This document shows, in pieces, positions 1-8,424 of a stretch of 42,147 nucleotides of DNA. A program made the position numbers and the translations under genes. Position 1 is the stretch's first letter, and the number at the start of each line of letters is the position of its first letter. The notes under the pieces were generated by a model. It ran no database searches, was not told the origin of the DNA, and saw only the letters and a list, made by a program, of their open reading frames with translations. The DNA comes from Bacteroidaceae bacterium (GTDB taxonomy: Bacteria > Bacteroidota > Bacteroidia > Bacteroidales > Bacteroidaceae). The DNA lies in the NCBI GenBank assembly GCA_017645655.1, contig JAGCNZ010000109.1, positions 1 through 42,147 of the forward strand, in the 5' to 3' direction.

Positions 1-4
1 CAAC

Positions 5-712
5 ATGAGATTCAAACGCATTCTACTCAAGCTCTCGGGCGAAAGCCTGATGGGCGAACAGGGCTACGGCATCGACGTGAAACGTCTGAGCGAGTATGCC
101 GCACAGATTAAGGAAGCCGCCGACATGGGCGTGCAAATCGGCATCGTCATCGGCGGAGGCAACATCTTCCGGGGCTTGACAGGAGCCGGCAAAGGGTTCG
201 ATCGCGTGAAGGGCGACCAGATGGGCATGTGCGCGACGGTCATTAACTCGCTGGCCCTCAGTAGCGCACTCGATGCCGTCGGTCAGAAAAACCGCGTTAT
301 GACTGCAATCAGGATGGAGCCCATCGGCGAGTTCTACGGCAAGTGGAAAGCAATCGAAGCGATGATGAAGGGCGAGGTGGTCATCTTCAGTGCGGGGACA
401 GGCAGCCCTTATTTTACTACCGACACCGGTTCATCGTTGCGAGGCATCGAAATTGAAGCAGACGTGATGCTCAAAGGCACGCGTGTGGACGGCATCTACA
501 CTGCTGACCCCGAGAAAGACCCAACGGCAACGAAGTTCCATGACATCACGTACGAGGAGGTAATCGCACGCGGCCTGAAGGTGATGGACATCACAGCCAC
601 CGCTATGTGCATGCAGAACAACCTGCCCATCTACGTCTTCAACATGGACATCGTAGGCAACCTGGGGCGCGTGCTTGGCGGCGAAGAAATCGGCACGCTG
701 GTCCACAACTGA
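5..712 (+). CDS. pyrH: UMP kinase
   Basis: This gene encodes uridylate kinase, which phosphorylates UMP to UDP in cytoplasmic pyrimidine synthesis. The 235-residue protein is full length for the family. Visible motifs are KLSGES (9-14), GGGNIFRG (50-57), GTGSPYFTTDT (131-141) and the nucleotide-binding stretch around VDGIYTADPEKDP (161-173), all typical of the bacterial amino-acid-kinase-fold PyrH. The ATG lies five bases from the window edge, but the N-terminus MRFKRILLKLSG begins where known PyrH proteins begin, so the gene is probably complete. Its promoter and upstream neighbour are outside the window. In many Bacteroidales pyrH is followed by frr, but here the next gene is a convergent glycosidase, so pyrH ends its transcript. 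I see no strong hairpin terminator directly after the stop; the next structure is the inverted repeat at 881-967. Confidence 0.96.
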   Translation: MRFKRILLKLSGESLMGEQGYGIDVKRLSEYAAQIKEAADMGVQIGIVIGGGNIFRGLTGAGKGFDRVKGDQMGMCATVINSLALSSALDAVGQKNRVMTAIRMEPIGEFYGKWKAIEAMMKGEVVIFSAGTGSPYFTTDTGSSLRGIEIEADVMLKGTRVDGIYTADPEKDPTATKFHDITYEEVIARGLKVMDITATAMCMQNNLPIYVFNMDIVGNLGRVLGGEEIGTLVHN

Positions 713-880
713 CCGCTGCTGCCCGTTTTGCCCCATTCCATGCACTTCGTTGCCCAACCTCGCAAGTAAGGTTCTTTGAACTGTCATGATGATTCAATGA
801 ACTCTCCCTGTAGTGTTGGCTAACTTGTCATGCCTCCGCCAGTGATTTAGCGTGGAGCGCACGGTCACATAAAAGGATAT

Positions 881-967
881 AACCACGAATCACACGAATT
901 GCACAAATTAATAATCGCCTGATAATCAGCGGCAATAAAATTCGTGCAATTCGTGTAATTCGTGGTT
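881..967. repeat. Inverted repeat built from CACGAAT words
   Basis: Two 28-base arms (881-908 and 940-967) are reverse complements with two mismatches, around a 31-base loop. Each arm is itself made of a word CACGAAT repeated at a 9-base step (884, 893, and a variant CACAAAT at 902 in the left arm). It lies in the 288-base space between the convergent pyrH and GH2 genes. A long stem-loop here could end transcription from both sides, although there is no T-run. It could equally be a dispersed intergenic repeat. I see no gene in 713-1000. Confidence 0.8.
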
Positions 968-1000
968 AAAAAGGTATCCCGGTATTAGGAACCTATTATC

Positions 1001-2860
1001 TTACTTGCTCGAGGCGGGTTTCTTGGAGAAGATGGCCTTGATGCGCGCCATGTCGAACTTCGAGGTGCGGTCGTAGAAATAGATGCCGTTCTGCTCCTGC
1101 TCGACGTCGGTGAGTTGCGTGTAGGTGTAGCCCCAGACGTTGTCGGCTATTTCCATCAGGGCATCGACCTGTCCCTCCAGACGCGTATAGAACTCCTCGA
1201 GGGAGTGTGGCGGCTCGCCGTAGCCCCAGGAGGCGTTGGAGTTGCCTGTGGCTGTGTCCTGTCCCTTCACCCATTTGATGCCGCCGAACTCGTCGAGGAG
1301 ATACGGCTTATCGGCCTTCTCGTAGCGCGGAAAGTCATAGACGTTGACGTCTGTGGGGCGGTTGAAGCCGGTGTTGGTGCGCGGCACGTCGCGCGTCTCG
1401 TTGGGTGTCTGGAACCAGCGCTCGCCATTATATATAATGTCTTTGAGGCGCTTCGGGTCCTGCTCGTAGTTATGGGTTGTCCAGATATCTGTCTTGATAT
1501 GTACACCTCCGCTGACGTCGCAGACGGGTCGCGTGGGGTCGAGCGCCTTGCTCAGGTCATAGACATCGCTCACGAAGCGCGGGAACTGCACGCGGTCGGG
1601 CCACCACTCTTCGTTCATGGGCGTCCATGTGACGATGCTCGGGTGGTTGCGGTCGCGCACAATCTCCTCGGTCCATTCGCTCAGGAAATTGCGTGCCACC
1701 TCGGGGTCGTTGGCATTCATGCCCCACGACGGTGCTTCGCCCCAAGTGATGTAGCCCAGCTTGTCGGCCCAGTAATGGAAACGTTCCTCGAAGACCTTCT
1801 GATGGAGGCGTGCGCCGTTGAAGCCGGCTGCCATGGAGAGCTCGATGTCGTGGCGCAGGGCGTCGTCGGAGGGTGCCGTCCAAATGCCGTCGGGGTAGTA
1901 GCCCTGGTCGAGCACGAGGCGCTGGTAGAAAGGTTCGTTGTTGAGGTATGTCTTGTTGCCTTCGACGTGGATCTTGCGCATGCCGACGTAACTGTTGACA
2001 CGGTCGATGACCTTGCCTGCGGCATCCTTCGTCTCGTAGGTGAGGTCGTAGAGGAAGGGGCTTTCAGGGCTCCAGAGCTTCAGCTTCTTGACAGGCAGCA
2101 CGATGGTGGAGTTGTTCTGCGCGCGGACAGTCTTCGTGGCGACCACCTTGCCTCCATCCTTGAGGGTGACCGTCAGTGTGCCGCCTGACTCGCGATAGAA
2201 TGTGGGGTGCAGGACGACCTGGCTCTGGTCGATGTCCGTGATGACCTGTGCGCGGAGGAGTGCGCTTTCGTCCACCGGCTCCATCCATACCGTCTGCCAG
2301 ATGCCTGTGCAGCGCGTGTACATACATTCAAACTGGTTGAGGCGGACGTTCTGTTTGCCGGCGGGCTGCTTCGTGGTACGCGTGTCGCTGTAGGCATGCA
2401 CGACGAGCGAATGCTGCTTACCATCGGCAAGGAACTTCGTTACATCAACGGCAAAGGAGGTGCTGCCGCCGAAGTGTCTGCCTGCGAGGCGGCCGTCGAT
2501 GAACACTTCGCTGTTGTAATAGACTGCGCCGAAGTTGAGCATGACGTTGCGACCCGTCCACTCCTGCGGCATTTGGATGCTGCGCTGATACCATATATTA
2601 TTGATAAAGTCGGTGTAGCCCACGCCGCTGAGCTTGCTCTCGGGACAGAAGGGAATGGTAATCTTGCCGTCGAAACCTTTGCTCTCGAAGAGGCGCTTCT
2701 CCATGCCTGAGCCGACGAAGTCGAAGGTGTAGGTCCAGTCACCATTGAGGTTAAGCCAGTCTTGGCGTTCAAACTGTGGGCGAGGGTACTCAGCCCGGGG
2801 CAATGCCCATGCTCCACATGCAAGGCATAGCATGAGGAGTGAGAGATACAATCTTTTCAT
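1001..2860 (-). CDS. Secreted glycoside hydrolase family 2 protein
   Basis: This is a 619-residue GH2 enzyme of the beta-galactosidase / beta-glucuronidase / beta-mannosidase superfamily, acting on exported glycans. Residues 1-19 form a signal peptide ending near GAWA. The order of domains is a jelly-roll sugar-binding domain (about 25-190, with WLNLNGDW and the GH2 hallmark TGIWQ), an immunoglobulin-like domain (about 200-290) and a TIM barrel (about 295-610). The acid/base glutamate is in TPMNEEW near residue 415 and the nucleophile in LLDEFGG near residue 523, so both catalytic residues are present. It is shorter than LacZ and lacks its C-terminal domains. No SusC/SusD pair is next to it, so the substrate cannot be inferred from context. 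It has its own promoter, separated from the next gene by a terminator. Confidence 0.92.
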   Translation of the reverse strand: MKRLYLSLLMLCLACGAWALPRAEYPRPQFERQDWLNLNGDWTYTFDFVGSGMEKRLFESKGFDGKITIPFCPESKLSGVGYTDFINNIWYQRSIQMPQEWTGRNVMLNFGAVYYNSEVFIDGRLAGRHFGGSTSFAVDVTKFLADGKQHSLVVHAYSDTRTTKQPAGKQNVRLNQFECMYTRCTGIWQTVWMEPVDESALLRAQVITDIDQSQVVLHPTFYRESGGTLTVTLKDGGKVVATKTVRAQNNSTIVLPVKKLKLWSPESPFLYDLTYETKDAAGKVIDRVNSYVGMRKIHVEGNKTYLNNEPFYQRLVLDQGYYPDGIWTAPSDDALRHDIELSMAAGFNGARLHQKVFEERFHYWADKLGYITWGEAPSWGMNANDPEVARNFLSEWTEEIVRDRNHPSIVTWTPMNEEWWPDRVQFPRFVSDVYDLSKALDPTRPVCDVSGGVHIKTDIWTTHNYEQDPKRLKDIIYNGERWFQTPNETRDVPRTNTGFNRPTDVNVYDFPRYEKADKPYLLDEFGGIKWVKGQDTATGNSNASWGYGEPPHSLEEFYTRLEGQVDALMEIADNVWGYTYTQLTDVEQEQNGIYFYDRTSKFDMARIKAIFSKKPASSK

Positions 2861-2891
2861 CTAATTAATACTTTTTTGTGATGTTGATGGT

Positions 2892-2900
2892 GCAAAGATA
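2892..2900 (-). promoter_or_regulatory. Putative Bacteroidetes -7 box for the GH2 gene
   Basis: The minus strand reads TATCTTTGC, matching the TAnnTTTG -7 consensus of the Bacteroidetes primary sigma factor. It is about 30 bases upstream of the GH2 start codon. I do not see a clear -33 TTTG. Confidence 0.6.
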
Positions 2901-2958
2901 CAACATTTTATCGAAGATTGAAAATCGAGGCACGAAAAACTTCCACAAGATAAAGTAA

Positions 2959-2988
2959 GGGGGCTCTGCCCTTTCGGACGGAGCCCCC
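2959..2988 (-). terminator. Hairpin terminator downstream of the first GLUG gene
   Basis: A GC-rich stem (GGGGGCTC paired with GAGCCCCC, with further pairs towards a small loop) lies 38 bases after the stop codon of the 3026-7936 gene. The minus-strand continuation is T-rich. It would insulate the GH2 promoter. Confidence 0.75.
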
Positions 2989-3025
2989 TCGCTTCTTATA
3001 CATTATTTATAAATATAATGTGCAA

Positions 3026-6000
3026 TTACTTGACGAGCACCTTCTTGCCGTTCACGATGTTGATGCCCTTCTGGAGCTTCTCAAGGCGCTGACCAGCAAG
3101 GTTGTATATGCCAGTCATGACGGTCTCAACCTTCGACTCTTCGCTCTTGACAGAACCGATACCTACTACGACATCGTTGATGAGGTTGTAGTAGAAGTCC
3201 TCAGTTTCGTTGTAGAACACTTTCTCGTGATTCTCGAACGGAACGGGATAAGAGTCTTCGTTGATGTTCTGGTACCAGTTGATAACAGACTGAGATCCGT
3301 TGAGCTTGTAGCAAACCTCGCCGCTCATCAGCTGCTTCTCGGTCACCTCGGTAGGAGCTTCACAACTTGATGTCTTGTTGCCGATGGCGATAGTTGTGGT
3401 AGAACCCGGCTGGAAGCGGTAGTAGTTATTCTTCACAGCTGTTGTGTTGGCACCATTCCAGTTTGCAATGATTGCAGCAGCAGTGGTGCAGCCTTCGTTG
3501 GCGATAATCTTACCTACGCACAGACAGTTCTGAACGCCTTTGAAGCCAGGAACCTTGCAATAGCCGAGGATGCCACCATACTTCGAGCTCTGTCCGATGA
3601 TAGTACCGCTGAAGACGCAGTTGAAGATGCCACCGCCGTAAGTGTATCCGCAGATGCCTGCCTGGCAGTCACCTTGACCGGTGTGTGTAAGCGTGCCTGC
3701 ATATTCGCAATTGCGGATCTCCATCGTGCTTCCTGTAGTCATGCCGCCCACGATACCGCCACTATGTGCGTTCCTGTTGGAGACGTTGATACTCATGTCG
3801 CTATAGATACCGCTGATTACTGAGTTGCCTTCTGCCTGACCAATCACGCCGTTGTATGTGTAGCCGTCTGACGTCAGCGAACCGCTGATGCGGAAGTTCT
3901 TGACTCGAGCACTGCCGTTGATGCAACCGAACAGTCCATTGTTGTCACCGGCAGCCACATATACGAAGTTCTTGATGGAGTAGCCCTGACCGTCGAATGT
4001 GCCAGTGTAGGGAGTGCTGCTGTTGCCAATAGGATCGAAGTATTCCAACTCGCTCATGTCGATGTCATTTGTCATGACAGCATTCAGACTGGTCTGACCG
4101 GTGTTGACAAGTGTGCCGAAGAGCAGCATGTCTCTTGCACTTGCCAGTTGATAAACACCGTCAACAACCTGGAGTGCAAATTCGCATTCCTTCAACTCCT
4201 GTGTGATGGCAATGGCCTCTTCTGTTGTAATCTCACCAGTTTCAGAATATGCCAGAGCATCCTGAATCTTTCCATCCCAGAGATTGTAGTCGGCGTCTGT
4301 AATCAAACCTGCTGCATCCAGTGCATCGAGGAAGTCGTAGAGGCCGTTGGCAGTATTGCACATTTCAATGTAAGCCATGCGGCAAGCATATACTTCGTTG
4401 AAGAGGGCAGAGAAGATGCTGATGAGTTCCAGCTTGCTTTCCTCTACTTCTTCTGCACCATCGTCATCGATGATTGCTGTTGCCTTCTCGATAGTTTCCT
4501 CCAGTTGTGTCCTCAGTCCCTCATACATGTTGGGATATGTGGCATACTCTTCGTAGTCCGATTCGAATTCAACAATGGTTTGAGCGCGTTGAGCGTAGCC
4601 AGCGAGGACTTCCGTGAGGCGCTCGTCGGCTTCCTCAGCTGTGCCGAGATAGTAGACATGAATGTTGCTGAAAGGCATCCACTGGCTAGCCAGACCGTTG
4701 CCAGGATTGCGAACACCGATGGTCAGTGTGCCGTCGGTAACCTCTGTAGCACAGAAGTTCTTGTAGCGTCCGGCGTTGAATGCATAGGAACTGCCATTCA
4801 TGTTGTTTGGTGTGTAACCGAATATGATACCGTCATCGTATTGATAGTCGGCGCTGATGAGGCAGTTGATGCCATCCTCGGCTTCGTCCTCGGGAATGAC
4901 ATCCTCGCCGGGAGTCATGACGTAGTTCACGATGTCGTTCATGTAGACCTGACCGGCATAGAAGTTCAGGTAAGCGTCAGAGCTGGCGCGGTACATGGCG
5001 TTGGTTGTCGTCATGTAGATGCCATTCGGCAGGTTGCTTGCGGTCTGATAGACATTGAATGCGCCGTTGCCGCCTCCACGCACGATAGGCATCACATCTG
5101 TTGTACCGCCGCTTGACATGGTAACGCTCTCCTCGCTCTCTACTGTCCAGCCATTGAATGCATCAGCAAACGAGGTGTTGGTGAAGAGGCGAGAAACGTC
5201 GTTGCCAGCAAAGATGCCGTCGGCTGCAACAGCTGCTTCGAGCATTTGGTTGACGAAGGCAATCTCGGCATCGAGAGCGTCGTTGTCCAGATTGCGCGTA
5301 TCCATGATGTAGCCGTAGCTGCCGTTGGGGTAAGTCTCGTCGCCTGCCTCGATGGTATTATCCTCGAGATAGGTGAGGAGGATGTCTGTCGTCTCACCAG
5401 AGAGATTGTTCTCTTCGATTTCTGCAGCTGCAGCCTCGCAAGCCTGAACATAGGCCTCGTATTTGGCAACGGACTTCAAGATGTCCTCCTTGATTTCGGC
5501 TGCTGCCTGATAAGCTTCGAGGAACTCATCGATGTCTGTGTAGTTCTCCCAAGATTCAATCTCTGCCTTGTATGCGTCGATCAATGCCTGGTAAGCAATC
5601 AGGTCTTCGTCCTCGATGAACTCTGTCTCTTCAGCGCTAAGGTCGCTAATCAGAGTAGAGATGTTATCACTGTTGATGTTTTCGTAACCAGCGGTGAAGT
5701 AGTAGACGTAGTCACCTTCGCTCTTTGGCAGAGGATAGGGCTCCACTTCGAGAGTCTGGCGCCAAGCAGCGTCGAGTAAAGTCTCTTCATTGAGTTCCCA
5801 GCAAATCTCGCCGCTTGCAAGCTCGTCAGCCGTTACCTCTACAGGTTCATCACCTTTTGCTTCTTTAGCACTCTCCGTACCATTGACGAAGTCGCCTGCA
5901 TAATAGACGTTGGTAAAGGTGGTGTTGCTGCCATTGAGAAGGCCAATGAACATACCGTTACGGCCATCATAGCCCTCTACCGTGCCAATGGACAGACAGT

Positions 6001-7936
6001 TCTTGATGGTAGCCTTGCCGCTGTTATTGTAACCTATAATGCCGCCGGTTGCAGCTGTTTCGTCTTTGGTTCCTACGTTATGGATTTCGCCATCGAACAG
6101 ACAATTGGTGATGTTGACGATGGCTGCTGAGTTATTGTTGACATAGCCTACAATGCCACCAATATTGCCTCCAGCTATATCCCCTTGAATGACATTGAGT
6201 ATGCCGGAATAGATGCAGTTCTCAATATTTGTTGTGCCGTTGACAGCACTGCCCACGATGCCACCAGGTCTGGGGTTGTCTGTATAGGTGACATTGAGAG
6301 TCATGTAGCTACGAATGTTGCGGATGTTGCAAGAGGTGTCGCGGGTGTAACCAACCACGCCGCCGGTCTTGTGGCCGAGCGTCATTGTGCCGTAGATGTT
6401 GAAGTTCTCGATAAGACAGCCTTCTGACACCACGCCGAAAATGCCATAATAGTTTTGCGTGGATGTAGCATTGAAGTTGTTGATGGTGTGTCCTTGTCCG
6501 TCGAAGTGTCCCTTGAAGCAAGCACTTCCGTTAGTAGTACTGCTCCAATTGCCGATGGGCACCCAAGGGTTGGTGCTGGAGATAGTCTTAGACATGTCGA
6601 TGTCGGCAGTCAGGATAGCGTTGGCGTCGAAGTTGCCTGCATTGACGTGCTTGGAGAACCACTTAAGTTGGGCAGGGTTGCTTATCTCGTAGTAGCCGTC
6701 GGCATTCAGTACCATGCTGGCTGCGATGACGTCCTCGTCGTAGTAGCCGCAATAAGAGCATACGCCGTCCACCATGTCGTGTTCGTCCTGCACAATGCCT
6801 AAATTCTCGTTGGAATATGAAATATCATCATAGAGCTCGCCGTTGCAGTGACGACGTCCGTTCAAATATACCTGGGCGTGAGTTGCGTCGAGCGTGGGTT
6901 GCTGGTCTGCGGGCAATGTCTGATACCAACCGATTTCTTTTTGGTCACCGTTCAGGTAGTAGCATATCTCGCCTGAGGGCAGTTCGTCCAAGGTGAAACT
7001 GCGTGTCGTGGGAACGCTGTTCTCGCCTGTACCTGTCTTGGCACTTCCCTCGAGCCAGCAGTTGTTGAATATCTGGGAAGGGGTGTTGTTTCTCATGCGG
7101 CCGATGATTGCGCCGCCGTAGTCGGCAGCACCTTCACCGGTGAAGGTAATGGTGCCCATGTTGAGGCAGCCCTTCACTGTGCCTTCCACATTGTTCATGT
7201 AACCTGCGATGCCGCCGCAGTAAGCGTTTGTGGTCTTGAAGGAAATCTCACCATAGTTGGCGCAATAAAGGATGCTGTCCGAGGCCATGTAGCCTACAAC
7301 GCCGCCGAAGCAGTTGTAGTTGCCTTCCACTACCGACATGGTGCCGGAGAAGGTGCAACCACGGATGTCGTTGTTGTACTGGGCAGAACCGACCACACCA
7401 CCTACGTGGCTGCAGCCTGCTTCCGTAACGGTGATGTCCAGCGAAGAGTGGACGTTGGTGATGCGGCATCCTTTTTCCGGCTCTGTGCCGATGGCATAGC
7501 CGATGGCGCCCGAGCCTTCGCCGGCTGTCACTTCGAGCGAGCCGTCGATGCTGAAGTTCTTGATGGTGGCGTCGCTTGCCGTACCAATCAGTCCGCCGCG
7601 TCCCACGCTGGTTGTCTCGAAGGCGGAGATGTTGTGTCCCTGTCCGTCGAAGATACCCGTGAAGGGGCTTTCTGCGGTGCCGATGGCAGCCTCCCAGAGC
7701 ACTTCGGCCATGTTGATGTCGGCCGTAAGCAAGGCGTTGGCATCGCCCTGACCTGGGATTTCGTTGTCCGGGTCACCGTTCACCAGCTGTGCAAACGCAA
7801 GGAGTTGGTCGGCGTTGCCAATCTCGTAGTATGTCACGCCGTCGATCACCGTGGTGGTGAGCCCTTGCGCCCATACTTGCATTCCTGCCATGCTCAGGAG
7901 AGCTGTCAGGAAGAGTGAGTAGAGTTTCTGTTTCAT
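3026..7936 (-). CDS. Giant secreted GLUG-repeat protein with sorting-signal-like tail
   Basis: This is a 1636-residue exported protein. An ATG 117 bases further upstream is open, but I chose the ATG at 7936 because MKQKLYSLFL begins a clean signal peptide, ending near VWAQ, and matches the start of the paralogue at 13911. Three blocks of GLUG-like repeats (about 26-375, 400-735 and 1259-1565) show recurring words such as GxFDGQGHxI, GGIVGY and NCxF.G. Between blocks 2 and 3 are an acidic helical segment (about 745-910), a sandwich-like domain (about 915-1095, starting TNTSFADAFNGWTV) and a second helical segment. A CSYCG linker (near 388) precedes block 2. The end (IYNLAGQRLEKLQKG... then KKVLVK) resembles a short type A sorting signal of the type IX secretion system. 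GLUG repeats occur in surface adhesins and proteases, so a surface-binding role is likely, but ligand and activity are unknown. Confidence 0.9.
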   Translation of the reverse strand: MKQKLYSLFLTALLSMAGMQVWAQGLTTTVIDGVTYYEIGNADQLLAFAQLVNGDPDNEIPGQGDANALLTADINMAEVLWEAAIGTAESPFTGIFDGQGHNISAFETTSVGRGGLIGTASDATIKNFSIDGSLEVTAGEGSGAIGYAIGTEPEKGCRITNVHSSLDITVTEAGCSHVGGVVGSAQYNNDIRGCTFSGTMSVVEGNYNCFGGVVGYMASDSILYCANYGEISFKTTNAYCGGIAGYMNNVEGTVKGCLNMGTITFTGEGAADYGGAIIGRMRNNTPSQIFNNCWLEGSAKTGTGENSVPTTRSFTLDELPSGEICYYLNGDQKEIGWYQTLPADQQPTLDATHAQVYLNGRRHCNGELYDDISYSNENLGIVQDEHDMVDGVCSYCGYYDEDVIAASMVLNADGYYEISNPAQLKWFSKHVNAGNFDANAILTADIDMSKTISSTNPWVPIGNWSSTTNGSACFKGHFDGQGHTINNFNATSTQNYYGIFGVVSEGCLIENFNIYGTMTLGHKTGGVVGYTRDTSCNIRNIRSYMTLNVTYTDNPRPGGIVGSAVNGTTNIENCIYSGILNVIQGDIAGGNIGGIVGYVNNNSAAIVNITNCLFDGEIHNVGTKDETAATGGIIGYNNSGKATIKNCLSIGTVEGYDGRNGMFIGLLNGSNTTFTNVYYAGDFVNGTESAKEAKGDEPVEVTADELASGEICWELNEETLLDAAWRQTLEVEPYPLPKSEGDYVYYFTAGYENINSDNISTLISDLSAEETEFIEDEDLIAYQALIDAYKAEIESWENYTDIDEFLEAYQAAAEIKEDILKSVAKYEAYVQACEAAAAEIEENNLSGETTDILLTYLEDNTIEAGDETYPNGSYGYIMDTRNLDNDALDAEIAFVNQMLEAAVAADGIFAGNDVSRLFTNTSFADAFNGWTVESEESVTMSSGGTTDVMPIVRGGGNGAFNVYQTASNLPNGIYMTTTNAMYRASSDAYLNFYAGQVYMNDIVNYVMTPGEDVIPEDEAEDGINCLISADYQYDDGIIFGYTPNNMNGSSYAFNAGRYKNFCATEVTDGTLTIGVRNPGNGLASQWMPFSNIHVYYLGTAEEADERLTEVLAGYAQRAQTIVEFESDYEEYATYPNMYEGLRTQLEETIEKATAIIDDDGAEEVEESKLELISIFSALFNEVYACRMAYIEMCNTANGLYDFLDALDAAGLITDADYNLWDGKIQDALAYSETGEITTEEAIAITQELKECEFALQVVDGVYQLASARDMLLFGTLVNTGQTSLNAVMTNDIDMSELEYFDPIGNSSTPYTGTFDGQGYSIKNFVYVAAGDNNGLFGCINGSARVKNFRISGSLTSDGYTYNGVIGQAEGNSVISGIYSDMSINVSNRNAHSGGIVGGMTTGSTMEIRNCEYAGTLTHTGQGDCQAGICGYTYGGGIFNCVFSGTIIGQSSKYGGILGYCKVPGFKGVQNCLCVGKIIANEGCTTAAAIIANWNGANTTAVKNNYYRFQPGSTTTIAIGNKTSSCEAPTEVTEKQLMSGEVCYKLNGSQSVINWYQNINEDSYPVPFENHEKVFYNETEDFYYNLINDVVVGIGSVKSEESKVETVMTGIYNLAGQRLEKLQKGINIVNGKKVLVK

Positions 7937-8008
7937 GTTAGTTGTGTTTAAGTTTTCGGATAAAGTTTTAATAATAGTGATAATTTGTTTTTCCTCATAA
8001 AATCGATA

Positions 8009-8016
8009 CAAAATTA
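8009..8016 (-). promoter_or_regulatory. Putative -7 box for the first GLUG gene
   Basis: The minus strand reads TAATTTTG, a TAnnTTTG match about 75 bases upstream of the ATG at 7936. The paralogue at 13911 has the identical octamer at a similar distance, which supports both calls. Confidence 0.55.
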
Positions 8017-8063
8017 AGGAAATGTACGTACGCGTGTATGCGTGCGATGGCAAAAGGACTGAT

Positions 8064-8081
8064 TTTTAACATTTCTTAACC
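8064..8081 (-). promoter_or_regulatory. Shared upstream box GGTTAAGAAATGTTAAAA (copy 1)
   Basis: This 18-base minus-strand sequence has a GTTAA direct repeat at a 10-base step. It differs by one base from the box at 14042-14059 upstream of the paralogous gene. It lies about 48 bases upstream of the -7 box, a position suited to an activator. The regulator is unknown. Confidence 0.5.
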
Positions 8082-8212
8082 CGCATAGTGCGAACATATA
8101 GGCTGTGTGTGTTAAATGAAGGAAAAAGCGGTGTAAACATTTGTAATTGGGCGAGTTCTCCGTTGCTCTGCGCGGCGATGAAGTGCGCGGCAGGGAGTGT
8201 TTCAAAATGACC

Positions 8213-8305
8213 CACGTGATAATTCAGTTTTACCCACGTGATATTTGAAATATTACACGTGATAAATTGATTTTACCCACGTGATAATTTCGTTTTACCC
8301 ACGTG
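8213..8305. repeat. CACGTG periodic array, copy A
   Basis: Five perfect CACGTG hexamers start at 8213, 8235, 8256, 8278 and 8300 (steps 22, 21, 22 and 22). Between cores the sequence is AT-rich, mostly reading GATAA then TTTTACC. The array is the main content of the 488-base gap 7937-8424, between the terminator of the second GLUG gene and the upstream region of the first. No gene is seen in the gap. Confidence 0.9.
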
Positions 8306-8334
8306 TCGATTTTCATCGCGACTGCCGCCCGCAT

Positions 8335-8372
8335 GAAAAGCCCCCTGCGGAGGGTCCGCAGAGGGCTTGTTG
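8335..8372 (-). terminator. Hairpin terminator of the second GLUG gene
   Basis: On the minus strand GCCCTCTGCGG pairs with CCGCAGGGGGC around a five-base loop, followed by TTTTC. It lies about 60 bases beyond the stop codon at 8425. Confidence 0.8.
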
Positions 8373-8424
8373 CTGGTCCGGCTATTCCAGGTGGTCTGGA
8401 ATGCCGGGAACTGTCGGGTTCGTC

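Noticed and set aside
713-1000. A possible tRNA or small RNA gene in the first gap because of its strong stem-loop
   Set aside because: There is no cloverleaf or CCA end, and the stem is a long hairpin of repeated words.
1115-2188. Long plus-strand open frame (357 codons) within the GH2 gene
   Set aside because: It is antisense to a gene with intact GH2 motifs. Its product has no signal peptide or known motif and reflects the codon bias of the real gene.
8213-8305. CRISPR-like periodic repeats
   Set aside because: The repeated part is only about six perfectly kept bases, the intervals are 21-22 rather than about 60-75 bases, the spacers resemble each other, and there are no cas genes nearby.
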